Assembly: GCA_016873395.1 (NCBI GenBank)
Contig: VGXG01000012.1
Coordinates: forward strand, 1-58,124
Direction of reading: 5' to 3'
DNA: 58,124 nucleotides
From: Nitrospira sp.
GTDB taxonomy: Bacteria > Nitrospirota > Nitrospiria > Nitrospirales > Nitrospiraceae
The position numbers were made by a program, and so were the translations under genes. The notes below the pieces were generated by a model. That model was not told the origin of the DNA, did not search any database, and worked only from the letters and a program-made list of their open reading frames with translations. Within the stretch, counting starts at the first letter, position 1. Every line of letters begins with the position of its first letter. This document shows, piece by piece, positions 7,919-17,397 of the stretch.

Positions 7919-8716
7919 TCAGGGCCATCGCTTCGCTTCGTAGGCCGGTTCCCTTGGTTCCGCCGCTAGGAAGTCCACCGGCGGAAGGCGCTTGCCGGCC
8001 ACGACCGTGACGTAAGCTTCGATGGTGGTGTCCAGCTCGCGGCGCATCGGGCCGGCCACCGTGAGGCGCGTGAGGGCTTCCGGTGTCAGCTGCCCGGCTT
8101 TCTGCAAGAAGGCCACGCTTCCCGGTGAGAGCACCAACCCTCCGTCCGGTCGTCTCCACGCGCAGGAGTCACAGACCAATCCACCAGCCATCGGCGAGAA
8201 GCGAAACCCCTTAGCCTCGCCTGTCTTATGCAGCTCCCCACCGCAGGTCACGCAGTGGTCGGTCCGAGGTTGGTATCCGCTCAACTCCAGGAGCTTGACC
8301 TGAAACAGCAGCGCCGTCAGGCCGGGATCATGCCCGGCTTGGAGGGCACGCAGACCGGCCAGCAGCGTCTCGAACTTTCGAGAGGACTGGTCCCCTTCCG
8401 CCGTGATAGCGTTCACAAGATTGGCGAGACGCGCAGCCGAGGCCATCCGCTCTAAATCTTCGCGCAAACCGGCAAAGCTTTCCTGAATGTCAGCCTGCGT
8501 CACACGGTGCAGATGGTCGTTCGCCTTTTCGAACAGGTTCAGGTCGCAATGGACAAAGGGTTCCAGCGCGCTCCCGAACCGGCTCTTGAGCCGCCGCGCC
8601 CCCCGCGCCACACCGCGCAGTTTGCCGAACCGGAGGGTATAAAACGTAACGATCCGGTCAGCCTCCCCCCACCTGCGGCTCCTGAGCGTGATGGCGGGCG
8701 TCTTCAGCAGCGACAT
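7919..8716 (-). CDS. recO: DNA repair protein RecO
   Basis: 265 residues. N-terminal OB fold (TPAITLRSRRWGEADRIVTF, then RFGKLRGVARGARRLKSRFG) followed by the helical C-terminal domain with a zinc knuckle, CVTC and CDSC, around residues 160-195. RecO loads RecA on SSB-coated DNA with RecR in gap repair. It is transcribed after mgtE, separated by an iterated-word dyad at 8727-8826. Confidence 0.92.
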   Translation of the reverse strand: MSLLKTPAITLRSRRWGEADRIVTFYTLRFGKLRGVARGARRLKSRFGSALEPFVHCDLNLFEKANDHLHRVTQADIQESFAGLREDLERMASAARLANLVNAITAEGDQSSRKFETLLAGLRALQAGHDPGLTALLFQVKLLELSGYQPRTDHCVTCGGELHKTGEAKGFRFSPMAGGLVCDSCAWRRPDGGLVLSPGSVAFLQKAGQLTPEALTRLTVAGPMRRELDTTIEAYVTVVAGKRLPPVDFLAAEPREPAYEAKRWP

Positions 8717-8726
8717 CCTGATACCC

Positions 8727-8826
8727 CGTGACGAGTGACGGGTGACAGGTGACGGGAGGCGAAGAACGGGGGGTGGTGCCCCATGTCCGATGCTTTCCCA
8801 TCACTCGTCACGCGTCACCTGTCACG
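8727..8826. repeat. Iterated-word dyad, GTGACG family
   Basis: The left arm strings together GTGACGAGTGACGGGTGACA-type words; the right arm carries the reverse complement (ATCACTCGTCACGCGTCAC). It fills the spacer between mgtE and recO. Confidence 0.75.
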
Positions 8827-8829
8827 TCC

Positions 8830-10263
8830 TCATTTTAGGTGCTCGATCAGCGTGGTCGCCAGGGCAAGGTAAATGGTGATGCCGGTGATGTCGTTGGCGG
8901 TGGTCACAAAAGGCCCGGCCGCGACTGCGGGATCGACGCCGATCCGTTTGAGGACCACCGGCATGATCGTGGCCATGCTCGTGGAGACCAGGAAGGCGAT
9001 CATCAGCGAGGCGCCGACCACCATGCCCAGAAACGGCCGCCCGTGCCACAGCCAACCCGTCGCGGTCAGGAGGACGCCGCACGCCAGGCCGAGCAGCAGA
9101 CCGATCCGGACCTCACGGAAAAACACCTTCCAGAAATCGGCCAACTCGATCCCGCCGGTCGCCAGCCCCCGAATGATGAGCGTCGAGGATTGCAGGCCCA
9201 CGTTCCCCCCCATCGCCGCGATGACGGGAATGAAGCTCACGATCGCCACGACCTCCTGGATCGTATAGCGGAAGAACCACAGCACCGCGCCTGAGACCAG
9301 GCTGCCGATCAGGTTCGTGAAGAGCCAGGGCAAGCGGCGTCGGGCCGCATCCAGGCTGGAGGTTTTAAGCAGGACGTCTCCTTCGATCGCGCCGGCCATC
9401 TTCAACATGTCCTCGGTGGCCTCTTCGCGGATGACGTCCACAACGTCGTCCACCGTGATGATGCCGACCAGCGTGTTGTCCTTCTCGACCACCGGGATGG
9501 CCAGCAGGTTGTAGCGCGCCACTTGGCGGGCTACCTCCTCCTGGTCCATGTCCACCATCACACTCATCACGTCAGCCGTCATGATGTTCTTCAGCGGCGT
9601 CGCGGGCGGCACCGTCAGGAGCTGGCGGAGGGATAGGACGCCCACCAGGCGCTCCTCCTTGTCGGTCACGTAGATGTAGAAGACCATCTCCGCGTCGGTT
9701 GCCTGCTGGAGACGCCGGATTGCTTCTTGAGCCGTCGTGTCCTCGGGCAGCGAGAAGAACTCCGTGGTCATGATGCCGCCGGCCGTATCCTTGGGGTATC
9801 GCAGGAGGTCGGCAATCTCCGTAGAGTCTTCCGACTTCAACAGGGTCAGGATCTCCTTGGCCTGCTCCTCCGGCAGCAGTCCCAGGATGTAGGCGCTGTC
9901 GTCGGTCGGGAGATCTTTCAGGAGAACTGCCACATCGGAGGCAGCCATGTCTGCCAGCACTTGCTGGATGCTGTCTGCGTCCAGCTCGCTCAGGACCTGC
10001 CCGCGTGCGGTCTCCCCGCGGACCAGCTCATACACAGTCCGTTTGTCCTTGGGGGCAGAGAGGTGGGCAATGACCTTGGCGATGTCGGCCGGGTGCATCC
10101 GCCCCAGCATCTTGCCCAGGTTGGTGATCGCCCCGCGGCGAAGCAGCCGTTGAAAGGAAGCCAGGACCAGGTCGAACTTCGGCTGCCCTTTCTCAGGCGA
10201 CTCCCGTGAAAGGTCCTTCAGCAGGTCCTTCTCGCTCTGTCTCGTTCGCTCGATCGGCTGCAT
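8830..10263 (-). CDS. mgtE: Magnesium transporter MgtE
   Basis: 477 residues, full length. N-terminal superhelical domain of acidic repeats (MHPADIAKVIAHL, DMAASDVAVLLKDLP), two CBS domains (VYVTDKEERLVGVLSLRQL-type and NTLVGIITVDDVVDVI), a plug helix, then five transmembrane helices with the Mg-selective pore region (GGNVGLQSSTLIIRGLATG, ANDITGITIYLALATT). The cytosolic domains sense Mg2+ and gate the pore. It lies between era and recO in one leftward run, with dyads on both sides. Confidence 0.95.
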   Translation of the reverse strand: MQPIERTRQSEKDLLKDLSRESPEKGQPKFDLVLASFQRLLRRGAITNLGKMLGRMHPADIAKVIAHLSAPKDKRTVYELVRGETARGQVLSELDADSIQQVLADMAASDVAVLLKDLPTDDSAYILGLLPEEQAKEILTLLKSEDSTEIADLLRYPKDTAGGIMTTEFFSLPEDTTAQEAIRRLQQATDAEMVFYIYVTDKEERLVGVLSLRQLLTVPPATPLKNIMTADVMSVMVDMDQEEVARQVARYNLLAIPVVEKDNTLVGIITVDDVVDVIREEATEDMLKMAGAIEGDVLLKTSSLDAARRRLPWLFTNLIGSLVSGAVLWFFRYTIQEVVAIVSFIPVIAAMGGNVGLQSSTLIIRGLATGGIELADFWKVFFREVRIGLLLGLACGVLLTATGWLWHGRPFLGMVVGASLMIAFLVSTSMATIMPVVLKRIGVDPAVAAGPFVTTANDITGITIYLALATTLIEHLK

Positions 10264-10280
10264 AACTCTTCCGTCGGGCT

Positions 10281-10351
10281 AGAGGCGAGGGGCGAGAGGC
10301 AAGGGGCGGATCGTTCTTGCTGTGACACCCCCTTGCCGCTTGCCTCTTGCC
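10281..10351. repeat. Iterated-word dyad, GAGGGGCGAG family
   Basis: Left arm AGAGGCGAGGGGCGAGAGGC, right arm CCCCTTGCCGCTTGCCTCTT. The arms pair imperfectly around a short loop in the era-mgtE spacer. Confidence 0.7.
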
Positions 10352-10356
10352 ACGTT

Positions 10357-11241
10357 TCAATACCCCAATTCCGTCAGCATCTGTTCATCTTCCCGCCAGG
10401 CTTCCCGCACCTTGACCCAGAGCTCCAGAAACACTTTCATCCCGAAGAGCCGCTCCATCTCGATCCGCGCTTCGGTCCCGATCGCTTTCAGCCGCTCCCC
10501 GTGCTTCCCGATTACGATGGCCTTCTGCGATTCTTTCTCCACCAGCACCGAGGCTGCAATACGCGCCAGCTTGCCTTCTTCGACGAAGCGCTCGATTTCG
10601 ACGGCCACGGAGTAGGGCACCTCCTGACGGGTATGATGCAGGATTTTCTCGCGCACCAGGTCGGCCGCCAGGGCCCGCATCGTCTGATCCGTGACCACAT
10701 CCTCTCCATAGAGCGCCTCGCCTTCGGGTAACACCTTCACGGTCAAATCCAGGAGCCGGTCCACGTTCAGCCCCGTCTGAGCCGAAATAGGCACCACCTC
10801 CCGCCAGTCCAGCATCGTCCGGTAGGCCTCGATGAGCGGCAGCACGCGGGCCTTGTTCACCAAGTCCACCTTATTGATCAGGAGAAAGGCCTGGATACCC
10901 CCCGCCTCGACGGCCTCGCGCACCTGTTCGATCACGAGACAGTCCGCCGCCCCGGGCGGAGACGTAGCCTCCACGAGGACGTAGATCAGGTCCGCTTCCC
11001 GCATGGTCTCCAAGGCGGTGCGCACCATCCGTTTGTTGAGCCGGTGTTGCGGCTTGTGCAAACCTGGCGTGTCCAACAGGATAATTTGGGCTTCAGGATG
11101 ATGCACCACGCCCAGGATGCGGGTGCGGGTTGTCTGGGGCTTATCCGAGACGATCGCGATCTTCTCCTTGAGAAGCGCGTTCAGCAGGGTGGACTTCCCC
11201 ACGTTCGGCCGCCCGATGATCGCCACCGCCCCCGATTTCAT
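10357..11241 (-). CDS. era: GTPase Era
   Basis: 294 residues. GTPase domain with GRPNVGKST (P-loop), the switch region TTRTRI, DTPG and NKVD, followed by a C-terminal KH domain (VEKESQKAIVIGKHGERLKA). Era binds the 3' end of 16S rRNA and is needed for small-subunit maturation. Situated between ftsB and mgtE in a leftward run; spacers on both sides are iterated-word dyads. Confidence 0.96.
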   Translation of the reverse strand: MKSGAVAIIGRPNVGKSTLLNALLKEKIAIVSDKPQTTRTRILGVVHHPEAQIILLDTPGLHKPQHRLNKRMVRTALETMREADLIYVLVEATSPPGAADCLVIEQVREAVEAGGIQAFLLINKVDLVNKARVLPLIEAYRTMLDWREVVPISAQTGLNVDRLLDLTVKVLPEGEALYGEDVVTDQTMRALAADLVREKILHHTRQEVPYSVAVEIERFVEEGKLARIAASVLVEKESQKAIVIGKHGERLKAIGTEARIEMERLFGMKVFLELWVKVREAWREDEQMLTELGY

Positions 11242-11253
11242 ACAACAGCCACA

Positions 11254-11338
11254 GAGCTTATGGCTGATAGCGCATGGCTTATGGCCGGACAGCCCTCAGT
11301 ATCTACCTCTTGCCATATGCTATACGCCATACGCTATT
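11254..11338. repeat. Iterated-word dyad, ATGGC/ATAGC family
   Basis: Left arm GCTTATGGCTGATAGCGCAT and GGCTTATGGC; right arm TGCCATATGCTATACGCCAT and ACGCTAT. It fills the ftsB-era spacer. Confidence 0.7.
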
Positions 11339-11669
11339 TGCTCTGCTCCTCCACCACCTGGTACACCGTTTCACCCTTCCGCACGAAGCCCAGCCGCTCC
11401 CGGGCCACCTCCTCGATCCTGGCCGGGTCCTGTTGCAGGCGGCCGATCTCGGTACGCAATTCCGTATTGCCTCGCTCAATCGCCTGAATCTCCCGTTCTA
11501 GTTGTTTGGCATGATCCCGCATCGTCAGATACTTAAGGAGGCCCATCTCGCTGAAGAAGAACGAGACCGCCAAGACCGCTCCCACCACCCCACCCACAAC
11601 CCACAAGACCTGGCGGGTGGTCCGCTGCCGTCGTTGCCTGGCGATCTGACTGCGGTTGCGTCTCGTCAT
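11334..11669 (-). CDS. ftsB: FtsB/DivIC-type septum formation initiator
   Basis: 111 residues: basic cytoplasmic N-terminus (TRRNRSQIARQRRQRTTRQV), one transmembrane helix at about 21-43, then a coiled coil (LEREIQAIERGNTELRTEIG) ending in RERLGFVRKGETVYQVVEE, typical of DivIC/FtsB. It acts with FtsL and FtsQ at the division septum. The common eno-ftsB order is preserved: the gene follows eno by 28 bases. Confidence 0.85.
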   Translation of the reverse strand: MTRRNRSQIARQRRQRTTRQVLWVVGGVVGAVLAVSFFFSEMGLLKYLTMRDHAKQLEREIQAIERGNTELRTEIGRLQQDPARIEEVARERLGFVRKGETVYQVVEEQSK

Positions 11670-11677
11670 AATCTATG

Positions 11678-13040
<1,363 letters not shown>

Positions 13041-13271
13041 CTACTTGGCAGCAAAGTCAAACACGGGCGTTTGCAGAACCCGGGAAGGAGCGCGCTGCTC
13101 CCACACCGTCTTCTGTAGCCGCTCGACGGTATCCGGGCTATAAAGTCGTTCGCCGCACTGCACGCAGACCTTAGCTGGCACGTGCTCAACGACGACCAAT
13201 TTGTCGCCAAGTTGAATCGTATACGTCACCATCTGCTCTTTCAGCGGAGAACCGCACAAATCGCAGGCCAT
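13041..13271 (-). CDS. YgiT-type zinc-finger antitoxin
   Basis: 76 residues. Two CxxC pairs, CDLC and CVQC, with the intervening EQMVTYTIQLGDKLVVVEHV segment, define the YgiT/MqsA-N zinc-finger family. There is no MqsA C-terminal helix-turn-helix domain; the protein ends soon after a short helix. Its ATG lies one base past the stop of the DUF4258 gene, so the two form an operon. In this family pair the YgiT protein is the presumed antitoxin. Confidence 0.8.
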   Translation of the reverse strand: MACDLCGSPLKEQMVTYTIQLGDKLVVVEHVPAKVCVQCGERLYSPDTVERLQKTVWEQRAPSRVLQTPVFDFAAK

Positions 13272-13272
13272 G

Positions 13273-13578
13273 TTATCCCCTCCTCATTCTGAAATTCTCC
13301 CAAAGAGCGGGATCTGGTTCATACATGGTGATAATCTTGACGACAGGACGCGTCGCATCACTGCACTGAACGTGTATCGGCCGTCCAGCAACTGTCTTGC
13401 CGAAGATCAAGCAACTGGGACCGTACTTGTCTTCGGGATACATCTCAATCACCTCACCAACTGAAATGGCTTCCCGTATTTCCCGGACACTGATCCGACG
13501 AAGAATGCTCTGGTCAACTGCATGCTGCAAAAACTCGAATTGCCCTCGCGCAACTCTTTCCCGTATTTCCTCAATCAA
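13273..13578 (-). CDS. DUF4258 protein, presumed toxin
   Basis: 101 residues starting at a TTG. FLQHAVDQSILRRISVREI and VIEMYPEDKYGPSCLIFGKT, followed by IHVQCSDATRPVVKIITMYEPD, are typical of DUF4258, a RelE-like fold found with YgiT partners. The TTG starts one base after the stop of a 30-codon eno-derived leader frame, and GGAGAG within that leader lies about eight bases before it; translation is likely coupled. Toxicity is inferred from the pairing. Confidence 0.75.
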   Translation of the reverse strand: MIEEIRERVARGQFEFLQHAVDQSILRRISVREIREAISVGEVIEMYPEDKYGPSCLIFGKTVAGRPIHVQCSDATRPVVKIITMYEPDPALWENFRMRRG

Positions 13579-13600
13579 ATCAGGCTCTCTCCGATCTTAT

Positions 13601-13672
13601 GTCCACCTCCACGGTCGGGTTTCCCCGCGAATCCAGTATCTGCCGCCCTCTAATGTCCCGAATCGCGCTCAT
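13601..13672 (-). repeat. Copy of the eno 5' end (copy 2)
   Basis: 72 bases align without gaps to eno 12913-12984 with 9 mismatches by my count. Reading from the ATG at 13672 it still encodes [20 protein letters not shown] then VEVD; the protein changes are conservative (E to D, K to R) and most other changes are synonymous. The frame then diverges and stops at 13580-13582. It looks like the start of a different, once functional, enolase gene. Confidence 0.85.
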
Positions 13673-13702
13673 GAGTGCCCCGTCTCCCGTGATGAACGAG
13701 CC

Positions 13703-13969
13703 CTATTTCTGCTTGCGATAAATCTCTCGCCGATGCCCAATCGCATGAATCATGACCAACTTTTCATCATGAATAAGTTCATACACGACCCGATAGTCGC
13801 CGACCCGCAACTTGAACAATCCTTCAAGCTCCCCAGTGAGCGCTTCGAGCTGCAGTTCTTCAAGATTGTCTGCCAGCCGCTCTATCCGCTGGATGATCCG
13901 CCGAGCCACCGACTTGTCGAGCCTTGCCAAGTCCTTTGAGGCAGCATCCAGAAGGCGAACCCGATACAT
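13703..13969 (-). CDS. RelE/ParE-family toxin
   Basis: 88 residues with the RelE/ParE fold: YRVRLLDAASKDLARLDKSV, then LEGLFKLRVGDYRVVYELIH and MIHAIGHRREIYRK. The basic C-terminal HRREIYRK is where RelE-type ribosome-dependent RNases hold catalytic residues. Its start is three bases beyond the stop of the upstream small gene, the usual antitoxin-toxin order. Confidence 0.88.
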   Translation of the reverse strand: MYRVRLLDAASKDLARLDKSVARRIIQRIERLADNLEELQLEALTGELEGLFKLRVGDYRVVYELIHDEKLVMIHAIGHRREIYRKQK

Positions 13970-13972
13970 GCC

Positions 13973-14191
13973 TCAGTTGAGCCTCAATCGCTTGGCCATG
14001 ACTCCCAACGGTTCTCCTCTCTCTCCGGCCGCCACAGCCTTTCGCTGCCGAAGCAGCCGCTCCCTGAACACCTTTCTCAGGATCTGTCCTTGGTCGGGAT
14101 CATCCAGCAGCTGCAGCAATTTTCGCTCGACCGTCGATTCAATAATTTCTTTCAACTCTTGCTTGGTCATCTTGGCGACAGTTGCTGCCAT
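13973..14191 (-). CDS. Antitoxin partner of RelE-family toxin
   Basis: 72 residues, ATG preceded by GGGGGAGG. The N-terminal half is helical and acidic (KMTKQELKEIIESTVERKLL), containing a short LLDDPDQG turn, and the end is basic. This is the pattern of small antitoxins encoded immediately before RelE/StbE toxins. A DNA-binding domain is not obvious, so autoregulation is uncertain. Confidence 0.75.
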   Translation of the reverse strand: MAATVAKMTKQELKEIIESTVERKLLQLLDDPDQGQILRKVFRERLLRQRKAVAAGERGEPLGVMAKRLRLN

Positions 14192-14228
14192 TCCACGCCT
14201 CCCCCGCAGTCCAGCTACGTTAGCACAA

Positions 14229-14267
14229 CCAAATCTGCCTCGCCTTGATCTCCCAAAGCCCGCTCAT
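14229..14267 (-). repeat. Degenerate copy of the eno 5' end (copy 3)
   Basis: From the ATG at 14267 the frame reads MSGLWEIKARQIWLC and stops; about 32 of 39 bases match the first codons of eno ([13 protein letters not shown]). It is more decayed than copy 2 and lies just upstream of the antitoxin-toxin pair at 13703-14191. Confidence 0.6.
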
Positions 14268-14333
14268 TCACTATCAAACATCAAATTCAAAGCTTTTATG
14301 GCGAAGGCATTGATTTTGTCACCGAATAGCTGG

Positions 14334-14760
14334 TCATTGAACAGAAACAATGTTTACATCGTGAATTTGCTTATTGAGAGCCTTGATAAATTCGTTGAAA
14401 TATCGGTCTGATAACAAACCACCCCCCTTGGAGGAGCGCACGGAAGCCTCAACCTCCACTCCTGCTTGGGCCCTTCTAACTGCCACGTTTATTTGATACA
14501 CAAGCTCCCCTTTCTGCAATTCGCCCGAAATAACACCTGTGTTGATGTCACTCGACCTTACAGAGAAACCCGACGCAGCAACTGCCTGTGCACAACCCCT
14601 AAAGACATCATCATAACCTGCCTGAGTCCTTAACAAGCCAGCCGTCGGAGCACAGGCCCCAAAGCTAATGGCTATCCCAAGAATCAAAATAGCAACAAGC
14701 CTTGTTCGGACTATGGGATTTCTCTCTGTCTGTCTGTCTGTCTGTCTGTCTGCCTTGCAT
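14334..14760 (-). CDS. Putative phase-variable lipoprotein (start currently out of frame)
   Basis: The reading frame down to 14334 encodes a lipoprotein: VRTRLVAILILGIAISFGAC (lipobox FGAC) then APTAGLLRTQAG and a ~100-residue domain (FRGCAQAVAASGFSVRSSDI, then GVISGELQKGELVYQINVAV). Its best start, the ATG at 14760 with AGGAGG eight bases upstream, is followed by about six AGAC units and reads into a stop after 31 codons. Losing one four-base unit (or gaining two) puts that ATG in frame and yields a standard lipoprotein signal. In the present state only a weak TTG at 14687 opens the frame. Function unknown. Confidence 0.65.
14724..14752 (-). repeat. Tetranucleotide repeat (AGAC)6-7 in 5' coding region
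   Basis: CTGT units run without interruption on the plus strand (AGAC on the minus strand), nine bases into the frame that begins at 14760. Slippage changes the frame by one base per unit, as in known contingency loci of host-adapted bacteria. Confidence 0.85.
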
Positions 14761-15060
14761 CGCTAACCCCTCCTCCGTGAAAGATTAACTTGCAGTAGAC
14801 TTTTCATCCCCCTCACCCTAGCCCCCTTGCCTTCCAAGGACGAAGGGAAAACGCCTTCAGGGCCTACGGTCCCAACGGACGTTGCCTACCCGTCCCTATC
14901 GACTGAAGAAGAAGCACATTGGCCAGCTGGCCTGGCTGTCCCTTACTGCGCGCGTCCGTCGAGCACCGCCTGCTCCAATGAGAATTCAAATGAATCTTGC
15001 GTGCGCGGTGCATGAGCACAAGGGGCAGCCAGGCCAGTCCCGTGGCAGCAACACGCCCGC
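14761..15060. other. Spacer between gatB end and lipoprotein gene
   Basis: Three hundred bases without a supported gene. It contains the AGGAGG site and presumably the promoter of the lipoprotein gene (14761-14780), and the hairpin element at 14927-15037 that follows gatB. Nothing else was recognised. Confidence 0.5.
14927..15037. repeat. Palindromic element A (REP-like) after gatB
   Basis: CTGGCCTGGCTGTCCCTT at the left pairs with AAGGGGCAGCCAGGCCAG at the right. Inside lies ACTGCGCGC, CGAGCACCGCC on the left, and TCTTGCGTGCGCGG, GAGCACA on the right. The inner core recurs in element B at 42462-42584, while the outer arms differ in sequence yet still pair. Ends 24 bases beyond the gatB stop. 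Confidence 0.7.
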
Positions 15061-16503
15061 TCATCCTGCCAGTTTCCTCTTCAGCAACTCGTTCACCTTC
15101 CCCGGGTTCGCCTTGCCGCCCGAGGCCTTCATCACCTGCCCGACGAAGAAGCCCAATACCGTCTCCTTGCCGCTCCGATACTGCGCCACCTGGGCCTGGT
15201 TCTTCGCCATGACCTCGTCGATGATCTTCACCAGTGCCCCCTCATCGGATACCTGCGTCAGCCCCTTCTCCCGAACAATCTGCTCCGGAGATTTCCCACT
15301 GGCATAGAGTTCCGGGAAAATTTCCCTGGCCACCTTCAGGCTGATCGTTCCCTTCTCCACCAGTTGCAGCAGGCTCACGAGCCGCTCCGGACCGACCGGC
15401 GAGGCGTCCGCCGAGAGGCCGGCGTTGTTCAACTCGCACAGCAGCTCGCCCATCACCCAGTTGCTCACGGCCTTGGGCTGGTCGTACAGCTTCACGCAGG
15501 CTTCGAAATAATCGGCCAGCGTCTTAGACGAGACCAACACCCCTGCGTCATAGTCCGGCAGGCCATAGTCGGTCACAAACCGTTGCTGGCGGGCGGCCGG
15601 CAACTCCGGCAGGGTCTTGCGCAGCTCTTCGATCCAGTCACCCGCAATGCTGAGCGGAACCAAATCCGGGTCCGGAAAGTAGCGGTAGTCGTGTGCCTCT
15701 TCCTTGCTACGCATCGTCGCAGTCTGTCCCTTCCCCACATCCCAGAGCCGCGTCTCCTGCTGGATTGTCCCGCCTTCGTTCAGCACCTTGGTCTGCCGCT
15801 TGATCTCATATTCAATGGCATCTTTGACAAATCGGAATGAGTTGATGTTCTTGAGCTCGACTTTAGTCCCGAACGTCTTCTGCCCGACCGGCCGCAGCGA
15901 CAGGTTCGGCTCACACCGCAGGCTGCCCTGCTCCATGCTGCCGTCACAGACCTCCAGGTACATGAGGATGTTGCGCAGCGCCTTGAGGTAGGCTACTACC
16001 TCGTCGGCCGACCGCATGTCCGGTTCGGTGACGATTTCCAGCAGCGGCGTGCCGGCCCGGTTCAGGTCGACCAGGCTCACGGCACGGTTGTCCCCGTCAT
16101 GGACATTCTTCCCTGCGTCCTCTTCCAAGTGGGCGCGGCGAATCCGGATCTGCTTCCGGGTATCGCCCACCTGTACATCCACCACGCCGTTCTCGCAGAC
16201 CGGCGCTTCGTACTGCGAGATCTGATAGCCCTTGGGCAGATCGGGATAGAAGTAGTTCTTGCGGGCAAACCGGTTGGGGGATCGGATGGCGCAGTTCAGC
16301 GCCAAGCCCGTGCGGACCGCCATTTCGACGGCCTTCTCGTTGATGACCGGCAGGGTGCCCGGCATCCCGAGACAGACCGGACAGGTCTGGGTGTTGGCCG
16401 GTAGGCCGAACTGCGTCCCGCAGGCGCAGAACATCTTGGACTTCGTCAGCAGTTGGGCATGGACCTCCAGCCCGATGACAACTTCATACGAAGCAACCGT
16501 CAC
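15061..16503 (-). CDS. gatB: Asp/Glu-tRNA amidotransferase subunit B
   Basis: 480 residues, standard length. [25 protein letters not shown] and CPVCLGMPG (zinc site), [20 protein letters not shown] and LEEDAGK are GatB catalytic-domain signatures; the C-terminal helical and YqeY-like tail binds tRNA ([20 protein letters not shown], then [18 protein letters not shown]). With GatA and GatC it converts Glu-tRNA(Gln) or Asp-tRNA(Asn) to the amide forms. Start overlaps the YtxH-like stop by four bases. Confidence 0.97.
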   Translation of the reverse strand: MTVASYEVVIGLEVHAQLLTKSKMFCACGTQFGLPANTQTCPVCLGMPGTLPVINEKAVEMAVRTGLALNCAIRSPNRFARKNYFYPDLPKGYQISQYEAPVCENGVVDVQVGDTRKQIRIRRAHLEEDAGKNVHDGDNRAVSLVDLNRAGTPLLEIVTEPDMRSADEVVAYLKALRNILMYLEVCDGSMEQGSLRCEPNLSLRPVGQKTFGTKVELKNINSFRFVKDAIEYEIKRQTKVLNEGGTIQQETRLWDVGKGQTATMRSKEEAHDYRYFPDPDLVPLSIAGDWIEELRKTLPELPAARQQRFVTDYGLPDYDAGVLVSSKTLADYFEACVKLYDQPKAVSNWVMGELLCELNNAGLSADASPVGPERLVSLLQLVEKGTISLKVAREIFPELYASGKSPEQIVREKGLTQVSDEGALVKIIDEVMAKNQAQVAQYRSGKETVLGFFVGQVMKASGGKANPGKVNELLKRKLAG

Positions 16504-16823
16504 GCCCTTTTCTCTCCCGACAGCCGCTCGCGCTCCCGCCGCATCGCGTCACGTCCCGCCTCAAAGGCTTCGGTCAGGACGGACTTCTGCTCCTGCACGA
16601 ATTCGCGTCCTTTCTCTAACGCCTCTTCGTAGGCCTCGCTGGCCTTGCCGGCCAGGTCGCGCATGTTTTCTTCCGTCTTCCTGGCATAGCCCCGCAACTG
16701 CTCACGGGTCTCACGCCCCGACTGGGGCGCCAGCAACAGCGCTCCCGCGGCTCCCAGCAGCGCCCCGCTCAAAAAAGCCAAGATGACGGTTCCCGGTGAA
16801 AATCCCCTCTCATCGTCTGCCAT
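16500..16823 (-). CDS. YtxH domain protein
   Basis: 107 residues. A single hydrophobic segment near the N-terminus ([20 protein letters not shown], then [16 protein letters not shown]) is the YtxH signature; the rest is a charged helix likely to be coiled coil ([20 protein letters not shown]). YtxH proteins are small envelope or stress-linked proteins of unclear role. It overlaps the DUF948 gene by 14 bases and gatB by four, so the three are translationally coupled. Confidence 0.8.
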   Translation of the reverse strand: MADDERGFSPGTVILAFLSGALLGAAGALLLAPQSGRETREQLRGYARKTEENMRDLAGKASEAYEEALEKGREFVQEQKSVLTEAFEAGRDAMRRERERLSGEKRA

Positions 16824-17235
16824 TTGGATCCCCTCCTTCCCTTTGCATCCGTTCCTTCACCACCGCCGATGCCGCCCTGACCCCCGCCACCATGCTGGCG
16901 AGGCCCATGAGCAGCGTCCCTCCCTTGCCACGTACCGTCTGGTGCACCTGCTGCACCGTCTCGCCGACTTCACCCACTGCATGGAAAAACACCGACGCGT
17001 GCTCGACTCCATCACGCATCTGCGACGCCAGGTCATTCACGTTCTCCGTCATGACACGCAGGTCGCGCAACACCGTCGGCAACTCGTCATTCATTCGACC
17101 CAGCAATTCCGCCGATTCCGCCACGGTCTTCCTGAGCTGAATCAACGTGGGCACCAAGTACCCGACCAGCACCGCAAACGACACCGCAACCAGAACGGCC
17201 GCGACATCGACCACCACACTCCCTCCACCAAACAT
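16810..17235 (-). CDS. DUF948 domain membrane protein
   Basis: 141 residues from the ATG at 17235, chosen because GGAGGAG lies just upstream. One N-terminal transmembrane helix (VVDVAAVLVAVSFAVLVGYL) is followed by long amphipathic helices (IQLRKTVAESAELLGRMNDE, VMTENVNDLASQMRDG), the layout of DUF948 proteins, which are related in pattern to methyl-accepting or apolipophorin-like coiled coils. DUF948 and YtxH genes are commonly adjacent, supporting a joint envelope role. Confidence 0.75.
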   Translation of the reverse strand: MFGGGSVVVDVAAVLVAVSFAVLVGYLVPTLIQLRKTVAESAELLGRMNDELPTVLRDLRVMTENVNDLASQMRDGVEHASVFFHAVGEVGETVQQVHQTVRGKGGTLLMGLASMVAGVRAASAVVKERMQREGGDPNGRR

Positions 17236-17397
17236 ATTGACTCCTCCATACCACGCTTGCGTGAACCGCCATACCAACCTTCGGTTGAACGGTGGGCTCT
17301 TTTACGCTTTATCGAAATTGTCGCCCACCGAGAAAACCCTCCAGTGTTTTCTGGCACTTCCCTCCGGAGGCGGATAGCTCCTTTACCTCCAGTGATC

